DNA of 64,000 bases from CAXBDP01 sp041689935. Lineage in GTDB: Bacteria; Bacteroidota; Bacteroidia; Cytophagales; Cyclobacteriaceae. The notes under the pieces were generated by a model. That model saw only the letters and a program-made list of their open reading frames with translations. It ran no database searches and was not told where the DNA came from. Of the stretch, positions 8,512 through 17,438 are shown in pieces. The DNA is taken from contig JBDNFI010000106.1 in NCBI GenBank assembly GCA_041689935.1, forward strand, positions 1 through 64,000, in the 5' to 3' direction. The translations under genes and the position numbers were made by a program. The number at the start of each line of letters is the position of its first letter. The first letter of the stretch is position 1.

Positions 8512-10065
8512 TCACCCATGTACTCTAAACCCGTTTTCCCCAATCTCAATAGGCTTTCCGAATCGGCCAGCTTCGTCGCCATTTTCGAGTTTAAGTACGC
8601 CTCTTGGGCACACGGAGGCGCATACACCGCAGCCTACACAACTCGAGCGTATTATATTTTGCCCTCTTTGTGCGTACCATCTTACGTCTATGCCCATTTC
8701 GCAATGGGTGGAGCAATTGCCGCAGGAGATACATTGTCCACCATTGGTGGTGATTCGGAATCTGGATTTGAAACGCTGCACTAAGCCTAAATACGCAGCA
8801 AGCGGACAACCAAAGCGACACCAAACTCTATTGCCCATTAATGGATAGAAACCAGTACCAACCACCCCAGCGAATATAGACCCAACCATAAAACCATAGG
8901 TTTGGCGCACATCATTGGTGGATAACCAGAATACAGTACCCGAATCGGTGAAATAGGTGTAAAGCACTCCGCCTGTCATAACCACCGCAAATACCAAAAC
9001 GCTGTGAACAATTACACGCTCATACTTCCATGCTTTGAGCGATTTGTCAGATAATTGGCGGTATGGATCGCCTAGGGTTTCGGCCAAACCTCCACACCCG
9101 CATACCCAACTACAATACCATCGCTTGCCATATAAGTAAGTAAATAGCGGAACGCCAACTAATGTGAGGGTGATTCCCCAAACCAACATAAAAATGCCCA
9201 ATCCTCCCGCTTCTTGTAGCATATCGACATGCCAGGCATCGAAGAAGTCATAATCGAGTGGCCATATATTTTTGAAATCGAAATAAGGCTTATTCAAACG
9301 AACCAATATCTCGGGAATTAAGAAAGCAAAAGTCGTTTGAAAAAACATCAATGAAGCCGTCCGAATTTGATGGTAGCGAGAATGGCGATATTTTGAAAAC
9401 ATCCTTACCCCCATCACAACAATAGCCAAGGTGTATAGCGACCCATACAAAAGCCATTGACTGGCAGGCCCGCCATTGAGGACTTCACTTAGCGGATCGA
9501 ATAGGGCAATTAATGGCGTGAGATATTGTGGAAACCAATAAAGGATGATATAGAAAAGAATCAACATGGTGCCGGTAAGCACACCTATCCAGCCTCTATT
9601 TTTCATGTTCGAATGAAAAATTCCATTGTTCTTGATACCTGCTGTGCCTTCTTTGAAGCTGGGTAAAATATAGATAAAACCACCCACAGTTGGCATCATT
9701 ATGCATAACATGAAAAATAATAGCTCTTTGCCTTTGGCAAGCCCTTGATAGGAAGCTTTGGTGGCTCGCCACACGAAGTCGTTGCTCCAAATCACCAAGT
9801 CCCATTCTTCTGAGGCTTTCAGTTCTTCATTCAATCTTTCATTAATTTGACTGATTTCGTTAGCCAATCCAAATCCTGTAGAGAAAAGCTCTCCATCCAA
9901 AGCTGCCGTTCGCTCGCCGAGGCTTTCTTGTTGGGCTGCACTAAGTCCAGCATGTTGCAAATAGGAATTGTCCCAAACAAAAGGGCCTGAAAATGGCAAT
10001 GAAATAAATAAAGCCAATCCGGCCAAAAATAAGCTCAATCCAATAAACTTCGTTCCTTTTCCCAT
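8512..10065 (-). CDS. Membrane 4Fe-4S protein (NapH/NosR-like polyferredoxin)
   Basis: A 517-residue membrane protein with an N-terminal helix, a periplasmic segment (about residues 26-105) and roughly five further helices. Near residue 318 is YCSWVCGCGG and near 416 CRFGCPLA, the CxxxCP-type motifs of NapH/NosR membrane domains. The C-terminus holds two ferredoxin motifs: CISCGNCSTHC (about 447) and CVGCGVCASVCP (about 480). It probably carries electrons between a membrane pool and a soluble partner. The gene for an FAD/NAD(P)-linked oxidoreductase lies 41 nt upstream on the same strand, an obvious partner. The electron acceptor is unknown. A short 3' intergenic part (8330-8511) shows no clear terminator. 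Confidence 0.85.
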   Translation of the reverse strand: MGKGTKFIGLSLFLAGLALFISLPFSGPFVWDNSYLQHAGLSAAQQESLGERTAALDGELFSTGFGLANEISQINERLNEELKASEEWDLVIWSNDFVWRATKASYQGLAKGKELLFFMLCIMMPTVGGFIYILPSFKEGTAGIKNNGIFHSNMKNRGWIGVLTGTMLILFYIILYWFPQYLTPLIALFDPLSEVLNGGPASQWLLYGSLYTLAIVVMGVRMFSKYRHSRYHQIRTASLMFFQTTFAFLIPEILVRLNKPYFDFKNIWPLDYDFFDAWHVDMLQEAGGLGIFMLVWGITLTLVGVPLFTYLYGKRWYCSWVCGCGGLAETLGDPYRQLSDKSLKAWKYERVIVHSVLVFAVVMTGGVLYTYFTDSGTVFWLSTNDVRQTYGFMVGSIFAGVVGTGFYPLMGNRVWCRFGCPLAAYLGLVQRFKSRFRITTNGGQCISCGNCSTHCEMGIDVRWYAQRGQNIIRSSCVGCGVCASVCPRGVLKLENGDEAGRFGKPIEIGENGFRVHG

Positions 10066-10106
10066 TATTGTATATTTATTTTGAACCGTTCCATATCTTT
10101 TTTCAA

Positions 10107-11435
10107 TTACCCAAATATTCTTGCAAACAACCCTTTTTGAGCCTGTTTTATTTCAAATCCTGGATGCTCCTTTCGAAACTCCTCTACAAATAATGGAATC
10201 CATTGTTTGGTGAATTCTGCATCAAATGCAGCCCTATTTAATTCGGACAGGGCTTTTTCAACAGTGAATTTATTTTGAATCCATTCTTCACAGACCTCGT
10301 GGCGCAAGCGAACACCAAAGGAATGAATGCCTAGAAAAATATTGGTATTATTGTCCCAAACTACGCGTACGGCTCTTGGGCTTTTGGCATCCTCCCAATA
10401 AAATTGTGCTAAGCCAGCGACCAATTCATTTGGTACCAACCCATACACTTGGTATTCGATGTCGAAAAATTTGGCCGAATTGAACCAAACACCTGGGCGA
10501 TAGGCACGCTTTTTTCCGCAGATAGTATGTGCCACCGTTTCGCCCATGATGCGGCCTGTGTACCACACTTGCTCTATGGCAACTCTGCCTTCTGGCACAT
10601 TTCGATGCTCTATGCAATCTCCTACCGCATATACATTAGGTACATTGGTTTCCAGATATTCGTTTACATATATCCCTTTGCTCGTTTCCAAAGTAGCATT
10701 TTTGAGAAACTCAATATTTGGAACCACTCCGACAGAAATTCCGAGAAATTGGCAATTGATTTCCTTGCCATTTTTAGTTCGGATGGCTTTCACATTTCCA
10801 TCAGCATCCTTTAGCACCTCTGCCAATTCATCATCTTTGATTAAGGATATATGATTGGCTGCGATGTGCTTAGCAATCAAATTCCCTTCGTTCGCTGGCA
10901 ATACATTGCCCCAATAATGGCTTTCTCTTATCACAATGGTAACCTCCACCCCACGACTATGCAGCATTTCTGCCATCTCTATTCCTATAAGCCCTCCGCC
11001 CACGATTACCGCTTGTTTCACACCGGCTGCGGTGGCTTCCATTTTTTCCAAATCTTGCAAACTATATAGACCCTGCACACCTCCCGCCTCTATTCCGGGC
11101 ACGGACATTTCACGAAGCTTGGAGCCTGTAGCTAGCAGCAATTTGTCAAAAGCCATGTTTTCACCATTTTCAAATTGCAACAATTGCTTTTCAAAATCAA
11201 TATGGTGTACCCAAGCCTTTTTCAGCTTAATATTATTTTTCTCCCAAAACCAATCTTCGTAAGGCTTGATATGCTTGTATTCCATGTGGCCCATATACAC
11301 ATACATAAGTGCTGTACGTGAAAAGAAATGATCTGATTCGCCCGAAATAACGGTAATGCTATGATCACTTAATTTTCTGATTTGCCGAGCAGCACTAATT
11401 CCTGCTATGCCATTTCCAATGATTACAACATTCAT
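10107..11435 (-). CDS. FAD-dependent pyridine nucleotide oxidoreductase
   Basis: A 442-residue class with two Rossmann folds. The FAD-binding GxGxxG is in MNVVIIGNGIAGISAARQI at the start; the NAD(P)-binding one is VIVGGGLIGIEMAEML near residue 150; the third FAD motif is VYAVGDCIEH near 275. It lacks the redox CxxxxC of disulfide reductases near the N-terminus, so it is closer to NADH:ferredoxin/rubredoxin reductases or nitrite-reductase-like flavoproteins. About 130 residues after the core form a C-terminal domain ending with RIFG. It lies 41 nt before the polyferredoxin gene, which suggests NAD(P)H to membrane Fe-S electron transfer. It is separated by 123 nt from the B12 transport genes. 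Confidence 0.88.
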   Translation of the reverse strand: MNVVIIGNGIAGISAARQIRKLSDHSITVISGESDHFFSRTALMYVYMGHMEYKHIKPYEDWFWEKNNIKLKKAWVHHIDFEKQLLQFENGENMAFDKLLLATGSKLREMSVPGIEAGGVQGLYSLQDLEKMEATAAGVKQAVIVGGGLIGIEMAEMLHSRGVEVTIVIRESHYWGNVLPANEGNLIAKHIAANHISLIKDDELAEVLKDADGNVKAIRTKNGKEINCQFLGISVGVVPNIEFLKNATLETSKGIYVNEYLETNVPNVYAVGDCIEHRNVPEGRVAIEQVWYTGRIMGETVAHTICGKKRAYRPGVWFNSAKFFDIEYQVYGLVPNELVAGLAQFYWEDAKSPRAVRVVWDNNTNIFLGIHSFGVRLRHEVCEEWIQNKFTVEKALSELNRAAFDAEFTKQWIPLFVEEFRKEHPGFEIKQAQKGLFARIFG

Positions 11436-11558
11436 GGGCTGGGGAATATCGGGTAGGTATGAATAAATACAAGGTAGTATGAAAACTCCATAGATCGAAA
11501 ATAATTCCCTGATTTGAGAAAGGAATGCAGAAAATTGAAAATTCGAAGGCTAATTTTA

Positions 11559-12563
11559 CTAGCGAATAGGCAAATTCTGTTTCAAAAAGATCAATAAATT
11601 TTCAATGGTGTCTAACTCATTAGTTTTTCCCTTTTGCTCGACTAGCCACTTTTTAGAATGCGGGAGGTATTGGATGCGGACATTTGCGCCCTCGCTATGG
11701 TAAAAACCAACCTTCTCCAAGGCATGCAAAGTCCAAGCGCGCACTTGCCCTTCGCCTTGCAGGTGTATTGGAAACATTGCCGGCTGGCTAAATTTGAACC
11801 GACCAGAATTCATATCGAATCCAAAATCGTCCTTATCGAACATGGCAGACAAAGCACCTTTGAGGATCAGGTCTTCGGGTACTCCTTGTGTAAATGGCCT
11901 GCTGCAGTCAAGCAGCCAAAGCTTATCCGCTACTTGTAAGGTTAGCTCAATCTCATGGCTCGCTAGCAGGATGGTTTTCTGGGTTTCATGGGCAATTTGC
12001 CGAAGCATTTTCATCACCGATACCTTGTTCATAATATCCAGATGGGCGGTAGGCTCATCTAAAATCAGCAAGTCGCCATCTTGTACTAGTGCCCTAGCAA
12101 TCATCACTTTCTGCAGTTGCCCATCGCTAAGGGTGTGCACCGTTTGCTTAGCCAAATAGCCAATTCCAATCAGCTGGATGATCTTGTCCACCATTTCATA
12201 ATCTTGCTCAGTCAGATGGCCCGTCCAATTGGTAAAAGGATAGCGACCTAAGGCCACCAATTCATGCACTTGGAGGTTGCCAACGCTTATTTTATCCGTC
12301 AGCACCAAGCTGATTTTTCTGGCGAGTTGAATCGGTGTTAGCTGATGAATACTTTGCCCATCCATAATTACTTGACCTGCCAATGGCGATTGAACACCCG
12401 CCAAAGTCCGCAGCAAAGTTGATTTTCCAACGCCATTCGGCCCGACCAAGCATACCAATTCACCCGGCAAAAGGGAGAAATTCAATCCGCTTAGAATGGA
12501 TATTTTATTCTTGCCATTTTTATAGCCGATTTCCAAATCCACCGCTTGCATACTCACACTCAT
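11559..12563 (-). CDS. btuD: B12/heme-type ABC importer ATPase (BtuD-like)
   Basis: An ABC ATPase of the siderophore/heme/B12 class. Walker A is GPNGVGKST, the signature is LSDGQLQKVMIARAL (S-D-G-Q variant), Walker B is LLILDEPTAHLD and the switch His is in ASHEI. I place the start at the ATG at 12561-12563 (MSVSMQAVDLEIGY): its ATGA overlaps the stop of the permease gene, while a longer frame beginning at 12608 would overlap the permease by 49 nt. About 95 residues beyond the usual domain form a C-terminal extension of unknown role. The divergent cobalamin-riboswitch-controlled btuB makes cobalamin the likely cargo; this is contextual. Confidence 0.85.
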   Translation of the reverse strand: MSVSMQAVDLEIGYKNGKNKISILSGLNFSLLPGELVCLVGPNGVGKSTLLRTLAGVQSPLAGQVIMDGQSIHQLTPIQLARKISLVLTDKISVGNLQVHELVALGRYPFTNWTGHLTEQDYEMVDKIIQLIGIGYLAKQTVHTLSDGQLQKVMIARALVQDGDLLILDEPTAHLDIMNKVSVMKMLRQIAHETQKTILLASHEIELTLQVADKLWLLDCSRPFTQGVPEDLILKGALSAMFDKDDFGFDMNSGRFKFSQPAMFPIHLQGEGQVRAWTLHALEKVGFYHSEGANVRIQYLPHSKKWLVEQKGKTNELDTIENLLIFLKQNLPIR

Positions 12564-13627
12564 AAAGCCATGGAATTTTTGATGGAACGTCGTCTTACAA
12601 TTACCCAAATCACCACTGGTGCACCGATAAGGCTAGTCACTGCATTGATAGGCAGCGTTTGCTCTGAACCAGGCAGCTGGGCGACCATATCGCAGATCAG
12701 CAATACTACAGCGCCAACTAACGCAACTGCTGGAAACAGTTTGCGATGATCTGACACGGGCAATACCGCCTTGGTCAAATGCGGTACAGCAATGCCAATA
12801 AAGGCAATAGGCCCACAAAATGCTGTAACTCCTCCTGCCAATAGGCACGTACTTATGATGATCCCAATCCGCACTCTGGACAATCGCATACCCATACTCT
12901 TTGCATAAGACTCACCCAATAAAAGCGCATTTAATGGCTTGGCCAGAAAGACACAAAGCAATAGTCCGATAAAAATTACTGGGAAAAATACTTTCAATTG
13001 ATACCAACTCAGATTGCCCAAACTCCCAAAAGTCCAAATCAGAAAAGCTTGTATTTGAGTAGCATCGCTAAAATATTGAAGCACACTTACGATTGCACCA
13101 GTTGCGCTGCCGAACATCAAGCCAATAATTAATAGTGTCATGCTATCGCGAATTCTGATTGCTGTAACCAGAATCAAACTCATCACCGTAGCTGCTCCAG
13201 CCACTGCTGCGATAATCAATAACCAAGGGCCAACTGCAGTGTCCCAAGTAAGCCCCAGCCCGAACAATCCTCCTGTTAATACCAATATGGCCACACCCAA
13301 ACTTGCACCAGAACTTATGCCTAATACAAATGGCCCCGCAAGTGGATTTCTGAAAAATGTTTGCATTTGCAAGCCACTTACTGCCAAAGCAGCTCCAGCC
13401 AAAATCGCTGTGATCGCTTTAGGAATTCTAAATTCAAGTACGATTATTTCCCAAGAAGCTCGCTCAGCACTTTTGCCCATTAGCATATTTATAATTTCGG
13501 CAAATGGGATTCGCACGGAGCCAAGCGAAATGCTCAACAAGAATAAGCCTACCAATACCAATATCATCAAAGGGAAAATAAATCGCTTTTTGCCTCTCAC
13601 AGCCGATATTTTCAGAATTTGGCTCAT
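12560..13627 (-). CDS. btuC: FecCD/BtuC family ABC permease
   Basis: A 355-residue permease of the FecCD family with about 10 membrane segments. Characteristic stretches are RIPKAITAILAGAALAVSGLQMQTFFRNPLA, here seen as RIPKAITAILAGAALAVSG followed by the NPLAGPFVLGISSGA block, and FCGPIAFIGIAVPHLTK, which contains the coupling-helix Gly with the ATPase. It moves cobalamin, heme or ferric siderophores across the inner membrane. It overlaps both flanking genes by ATGA (binding protein upstream, ATPase downstream), so the three form one coupled operon. Cobalamin is inferred from the adjacent riboswitch. Confidence 0.92.
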   Translation of the reverse strand: MSQILKISAVRGKKRFIFPLMILVLVGLFLLSISLGSVRIPFAEIINMLMGKSAERASWEIIVLEFRIPKAITAILAGAALAVSGLQMQTFFRNPLAGPFVLGISSGASLGVAILVLTGGLFGLGLTWDTAVGPWLLIIAAVAGAATVMSLILVTAIRIRDSMTLLIIGLMFGSATGAIVSVLQYFSDATQIQAFLIWTFGSLGNLSWYQLKVFFPVIFIGLLLCVFLAKPLNALLLGESYAKSMGMRLSRVRIGIIISTCLLAGGVTAFCGPIAFIGIAVPHLTKAVLPVSDHRKLFPAVALVGAVVLLICDMVAQLPGSEQTLPINAVTSLIGAPVVIWVIVRRRSIKNSMAL

Positions 13628-14790
13628 TCGCTAAGCTGCTGAAAAAAGTAGGTTTCGTAATCGGGTAATAGTTGGGGATGGAAAATTTTCACCAAATCGG
13701 ACAAAATCAAATCGGGACGGGCATAGCCCATTTCCAAGTAGTCGTTTCCTCCTTTGGCACCCATTCGCTTGTTGTAGGTCCATACATTTCCTTGCTCGAA
13801 CGGCGCAAACAGGGCATATCGGGCATTGCTATTTTTCAATTCAGTCAAGGTACTAACATTGGCCACACCTACCCAAAATTCGGCCTTTTCTGCTATATCC
13901 AACACACTTTCGAAACTTAACTCAAGGCTTCCTGTGGTTTCAGTATTTTGCCAGAAGTAATCTACCCCTGCATCCACAAAAAATTTGGATGCCCAGCTCT
14001 GTCCACCTGGAGCGTACCAAGTATCGCCGTACATCATTCCACTCAGCGTAGTGGGCTTATTTTCAATGGCTTTAGCCTTTTCGAGCAAGTCATTATAGCG
14101 ATTTTTTATTTCCGCAAAAACAGCATCGGCCTGCGCTTCCTTATTGTAAAAAACGGCCATAAATTTTATCCATTCGGCGCGTCCAAGCGGCGTTTCTTCC
14201 AAATACTCAGCATTGAAAACCACTGGAATTCCTACTCTATTGATGTCGGAATAGGTATCCAAATTGGTCCCAAGTGTAAATCCAACCACCAGTTCGGGTT
14301 GTAAGTCGATTAGAGATTCTTTGTTGAAACCCGACTCACGCCCTACATCACGGATGGTACCAGCATCAATCCTATCTCGAAAAACGCGGGAGGATATCAA
14401 GTCTAAGGTTGGGAAGCCAACCAAACTTTCTGCCTCGCCAATAAGCTCTAGCATGGGCAGATGTGAAGTAGAAGATACCACTATCTCCGATATGGGTGTG
14501 CGGATAATTTTGGCATCGGCTGGCAGAGTCGGCAGGTCAATTTCTTTATCGACCAAATAATATTCTTCGGGCTTAGAAGCACCTCGAAATGACTCTAAAA
14601 CAGTCACCTTTTTGTAATCCTCGAAATATTCTACTTTGAAATTGCGGGCATATTCAATATCCATTTCGGACTTAAAAACAGGATTATCCTCAAGCCTCCC
14701 GCTTTTATTCTCATCTGATTCACAGGAAAATAACGTGAAAAAGGCAAATGCGAAAAGGGATAAAATTAAATTGGATAGCGTTCTCTTCAT
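13624..14790 (-). CDS. btuF: Periplasmic binding lipoprotein of the B12-type importer (BtuF-like)
   Basis: A substrate-binding protein of the TroA/BtuF class. I choose the ATG at 14788-14790 because it begins a proper lipoprotein signal (MKRTLSNLILSLFAFAFF then LFSC, lipobox Cys about residue 22); a frame open to 14895 adds 35 implausible residues. The protein contains IVVSSTSHLPMLELIG, ELVVGFTLG and GNDYLEMGYARPDLILSDLV, typical of the two-lobe fold. It would capture cobalamin (or a related chelate) after passage through the outer-membrane receptor encoded divergently at 15233. First gene of the btuFCD-like operon. Confidence 0.87.
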   Translation of the reverse strand: MKRTLSNLILSLFAFAFFTLFSCESDENKSGRLEDNPVFKSEMDIEYARNFKVEYFEDYKKVTVLESFRGASKPEEYYLVDKEIDLPTLPADAKIIRTPISEIVVSSTSHLPMLELIGEAESLVGFPTLDLISSRVFRDRIDAGTIRDVGRESGFNKESLIDLQPELVVGFTLGTNLDTYSDINRVGIPVVFNAEYLEETPLGRAEWIKFMAVFYNKEAQADAVFAEIKNRYNDLLEKAKAIENKPTTLSGMMYGDTWYAPGGQSWASKFFVDAGVDYFWQNTETTGSLELSFESVLDIAEKAEFWVGVANVSTLTELKNSNARYALFAPFEQGNVWTYNKRMGAKGGNDYLEMGYARPDLILSDLVKIFHPQLLPDYETYFFQQLSE

Positions 14791-14902
14791 GGTCACAAAG
14801 AAAAGCAAAAGCTGATGAATAGCGATGTTGAATTCGATTAAATTCTTCCGCCCAAAAGGAAAGGATGCTTCTATCCCTTTATCAAAATCGTACATCGAAA
14901 GC

Positions 14903-14932
14903 TTGCCGCCTAAAAATATTTAGCTACTTTCG
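14903..14932 (+). promoter_or_regulatory. Promoter of the cobalamin riboswitch-btuB transcript
   Basis: TTG at 14903-14905, 19 nt, then TACTTTCG at 14925-14932, a 7 of 8 match to TAnnTTTG. A start a few bases downstream would put the transcript's 5' end just before the riboswitch at about 14944, which supports the call. Confidence 0.5.
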
Positions 14933-14943
14933 CCGCATAGAAT

Positions 14944-15125
14944 TGGTTCCAAAGCACCTTTCGGTGTCAAGGATTAATAGGGAATCCCGTGAAAATCGGG
15001 AGCTGTCCCCGCAACTGTAATTCTGGCTCGCTGCAGCGAGTTTATTTGCCACCCATGCCATTGTTTCGAGCATTCGAGATGAGAAGGCGGCAAAATCAGG
15101 AAAGTCAGGAGACCTGCCCATTCTG
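14944..15125 (+). promoter_or_regulatory. Cobalamin (AdoCbl) riboswitch
   Basis: The core is unmistakable: AAAGCACCTTTCGGTG, then GGGAATCCCGTGAAAATCGG leading into AGCTGTCCCCGCAACTGTAA (14990-15020), a B12-box-like GCCACCCATGCCATTG (15048-15063), and the closing AAAGTCAGGAGACCTGCC (15101-15118). The order and spacing follow the class I cobalamin aptamer. It lies 110 nt upstream of btuB, which it should switch off when adenosylcobalamin is plentiful. After the aptamer, GAGCTTTCGGGTGAAAGGCTTG (15133 onward) can form a small hairpin and may be part of the expression platform; no clear U-tract terminator is seen, so control of translation is more likely. Confidence 0.96.
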
Positions 15126-15232
15126 TAACATTTAGAGCTTTCGGGTGAAAGGCTTGAACGGTTAGGGTCTGCATGATTCCTTAATCCGATTCCATTTCCC
15201 AAAGCTCATAGTATCTCCAAAAAAGGAACACT

Positions 15233-17425
15233 ATGAGAAAAAACAAACGTACGCCGAAAAAGGTCGGGAGTGGCCTGTTTTCGATTTTGACACTTACATT
15301 ATTTACTATTTTTCAAACCCAAGCACAGGATAGTCTGCGAACGGTAGACCTCAATCAGGTGATGATTTCGGGCAGTCGAGTGGAGGAAAACATCAAAGAC
15401 ATCCCACGAAACGTCACGGTAATCGATCGCCAAAAAATTGAGCGGAGTGGCTACATGCATGTGGGCGAACTGCTTACGCGAGAAGCTGGAATCTTTATCG
15501 TAGGTGCCGGACAAACGCCTGGCAGCACCCAAAGCGTATTTATGCGTGGTGCAGCTAGTAACCAAACGGCCATCCTAATCAATGGCATTAGAGTGACTGA
15601 CCCAAGTACGCCCAATGGCGTAATCGATTTATCAGAGCTAAGCCTGATGGATATTGAGCGAATTGAGATTGTGCGCGGCTCGCAAAGTAGCTTGTATGGA
15701 ACATCTGGTATTGGCGGGTCTATTAACTTGATTACCCGCAAGCAACGTAGCGCTGGAACCACTGTCTCAGGTCGCATGCAATCGGGTACTTTTGGTAATC
15801 AAAGTGCTCTGTTTCAGTATCAAGCACAGGTGGAAAACCGAAGCAAGAGCGGATGGATTGTGGGTGCATCCGTAGATCATCGAATGGTGCAAGGCCTCAA
15901 TGCTGCCCTAGATACAATCAGTGATCCGTCTATTTTCCGGAATAACGATCAAGATAATTTCGAGAAAATTGACTTCGGTGCTAAGCTCGGTAAATCATTT
16001 GCCAAAGGAGATTTCATTATCAATTATCGAAGATCTTGGCAGGAAGCAGATATTGACGCAGGAGCATTCAATGATGATGATAATAACCTTATCCGTTTTC
16101 AGCGAGATTGGCTTCAAAGCAGACTCAATTTCGATGCTTCCGAAAATGTATCATTGAGCCTTATTGGAGGGTATTCAATCTCAAATAGACTCAATTTGAA
16201 TGATTCATCCATCGTGGATGCAGCAGGAAATACAGATCAAAGCTATTTTGAGGGTAATTACAAAGGCCAATTGCTTACAGCCGAATTGCAAAGCGTTTGG
16301 AATACCAATGCCTTTCGCTTAGTGAGTGGAATTGGCACCTATCAGGAGAGGATGGATTTTGATACCTACTTTTTTAGCGATGGATCATTTGGGCCTTTTG
16401 AATCCACAGTAAATTATGATTCACTCGATTTAACAGCACAACAAAATTATGCTTTCAGTCAATTGAACCTAAAAGGCGAAGCCTTTGGAAGTGAATTTGC
16501 CGCCTTTGGCTTAAGTGTGGGCGGGCGGTTCACAAATCACAATGTGGCAGGCAATAATTTTTCGTTCGAACTGAGCCCTCATTATACATTCGGCAAAAGT
16601 TCTATCCTGTTTTTCAATTACAATGCAGGATTCAACGCACCTTCGCTCTATCAGCTGTATGATCCCAACCAAGGTTTTGGCGCATTTACCACCCGCGGAA
16701 ACCGCGACTTGCAAACGGAAAACTCGCAATCACTGGAACTCGGCACTCGCGTTACTCAGGGTAAATTTCAATGGAATATATCCCTATTCAGCAGCGTAGT
16801 TACAGATGCCATTGAGTATGTCTACTTATGGAGAAATGATGCCCCAATAGCTAATTTGACGGGTGCGCAATATGCAGGTGACACCTACATTAACATTGCC
16901 AAGCAGCGAAATTACGGAGCAGAGCTGGGCTTAAATACCATATTTTTCGATAAGCTCAGAGCGGAGTTTAATCTAAGCTATGTAGAAGGCGAATATGAAT
17001 ATAGTGCCGAAGATTTGCCTGCAAGGCTTGCTGACGGGCACCATTTGCAGCTTTATAATAATGGTTTATTTTTGGATGCAGACAAAGCGGATGATCAATT
17101 AATTCGCCGACCAAACTTCCTTAGTAACATGCAATTGCATTATGACTTTGATGACAAATGGCAAGCGGGAGGGTTTGTACGCTATGTAGGCTCCAGACCT
17201 GACATTTCGTATAGCCCTGATCTGGGGCCCTTTGGAGCGCTTTTGGCACAAAATGTAGCTGCATATTCTACCGTAGATTTACAATTGAGCTATGCCATAA
17301 ACCCTTCATTAAAAGTGATGGCAAGAACCGAGAACTTGTTGGATAATCAATTCTCTGAGATCAATGGCTTTGCTACACGTGGCAGAAGTTTCTATTTGCA
17401 GTTATTGGCCAATTTTAGAAAATAA
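15233..17425 (+). CDS. btuB: TonB-dependent outer-membrane receptor, BtuB-like
   Basis: A 730-residue TonB-dependent receptor. After the signal peptide (ending TQAQ) come the TonB box region (DLNQVMISGSR), the plug domain (NVTVIDRQKIERSGYMHVGELL, then VFMRGAASNQTAILINGIRV and IERIEIVRGSQSSLYGTSGIGG) and a 22-strand-type barrel ending in a C-terminal aromatic strand (FYLQLLANFRK). The size is that of BtuB-type vitamin B12 receptors. Control by a cobalamin riboswitch in the same transcript makes cobalamin the substrate with good confidence. The start is ATG at 15233 with a purine-rich AAAAAAGGAA just upstream. Confidence 0.93.
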   Translation: MRKNKRTPKKVGSGLFSILTLTLFTIFQTQAQDSLRTVDLNQVMISGSRVEENIKDIPRNVTVIDRQKIERSGYMHVGELLTREAGIFIVGAGQTPGSTQSVFMRGAASNQTAILINGIRVTDPSTPNGVIDLSELSLMDIERIEIVRGSQSSLYGTSGIGGSINLITRKQRSAGTTVSGRMQSGTFGNQSALFQYQAQVENRSKSGWIVGASVDHRMVQGLNAALDTISDPSIFRNNDQDNFEKIDFGAKLGKSFAKGDFIINYRRSWQEADIDAGAFNDDDNNLIRFQRDWLQSRLNFDASENVSLSLIGGYSISNRLNLNDSSIVDAAGNTDQSYFEGNYKGQLLTAELQSVWNTNAFRLVSGIGTYQERMDFDTYFFSDGSFGPFESTVNYDSLDLTAQQNYAFSQLNLKGEAFGSEFAAFGLSVGGRFTNHNVAGNNFSFELSPHYTFGKSSILFFNYNAGFNAPSLYQLYDPNQGFGAFTTRGNRDLQTENSQSLELGTRVTQGKFQWNISLFSSVVTDAIEYVYLWRNDAPIANLTGAQYAGDTYINIAKQRNYGAELGLNTIFFDKLRAEFNLSYVEGEYEYSAEDLPARLADGHHLQLYNNGLFLDADKADDQLIRRPNFLSNMQLHYDFDDKWQAGGFVRYVGSRPDISYSPDLGPFGALLAQNVAAYSTVDLQLSYAINPSLKVMARTENLLDNQFSEINGFATRGRSFYLQLLANFRK

Positions 17426-17438
17426 GGAAAAGCGATCA

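Noticed and set aside
12564..12608. N-terminal extension of the btuD-like gene to ATG 12608
   Set aside because: It would overlap the permease by 49 nt; the ATGA-coupled ATG at 12563 fits the operon pattern.
14791..14895. Second cobalamin aptamer for the btuFCD-like operon
   Set aside because: The minus-strand leader lacks the conserved core and B12 box.
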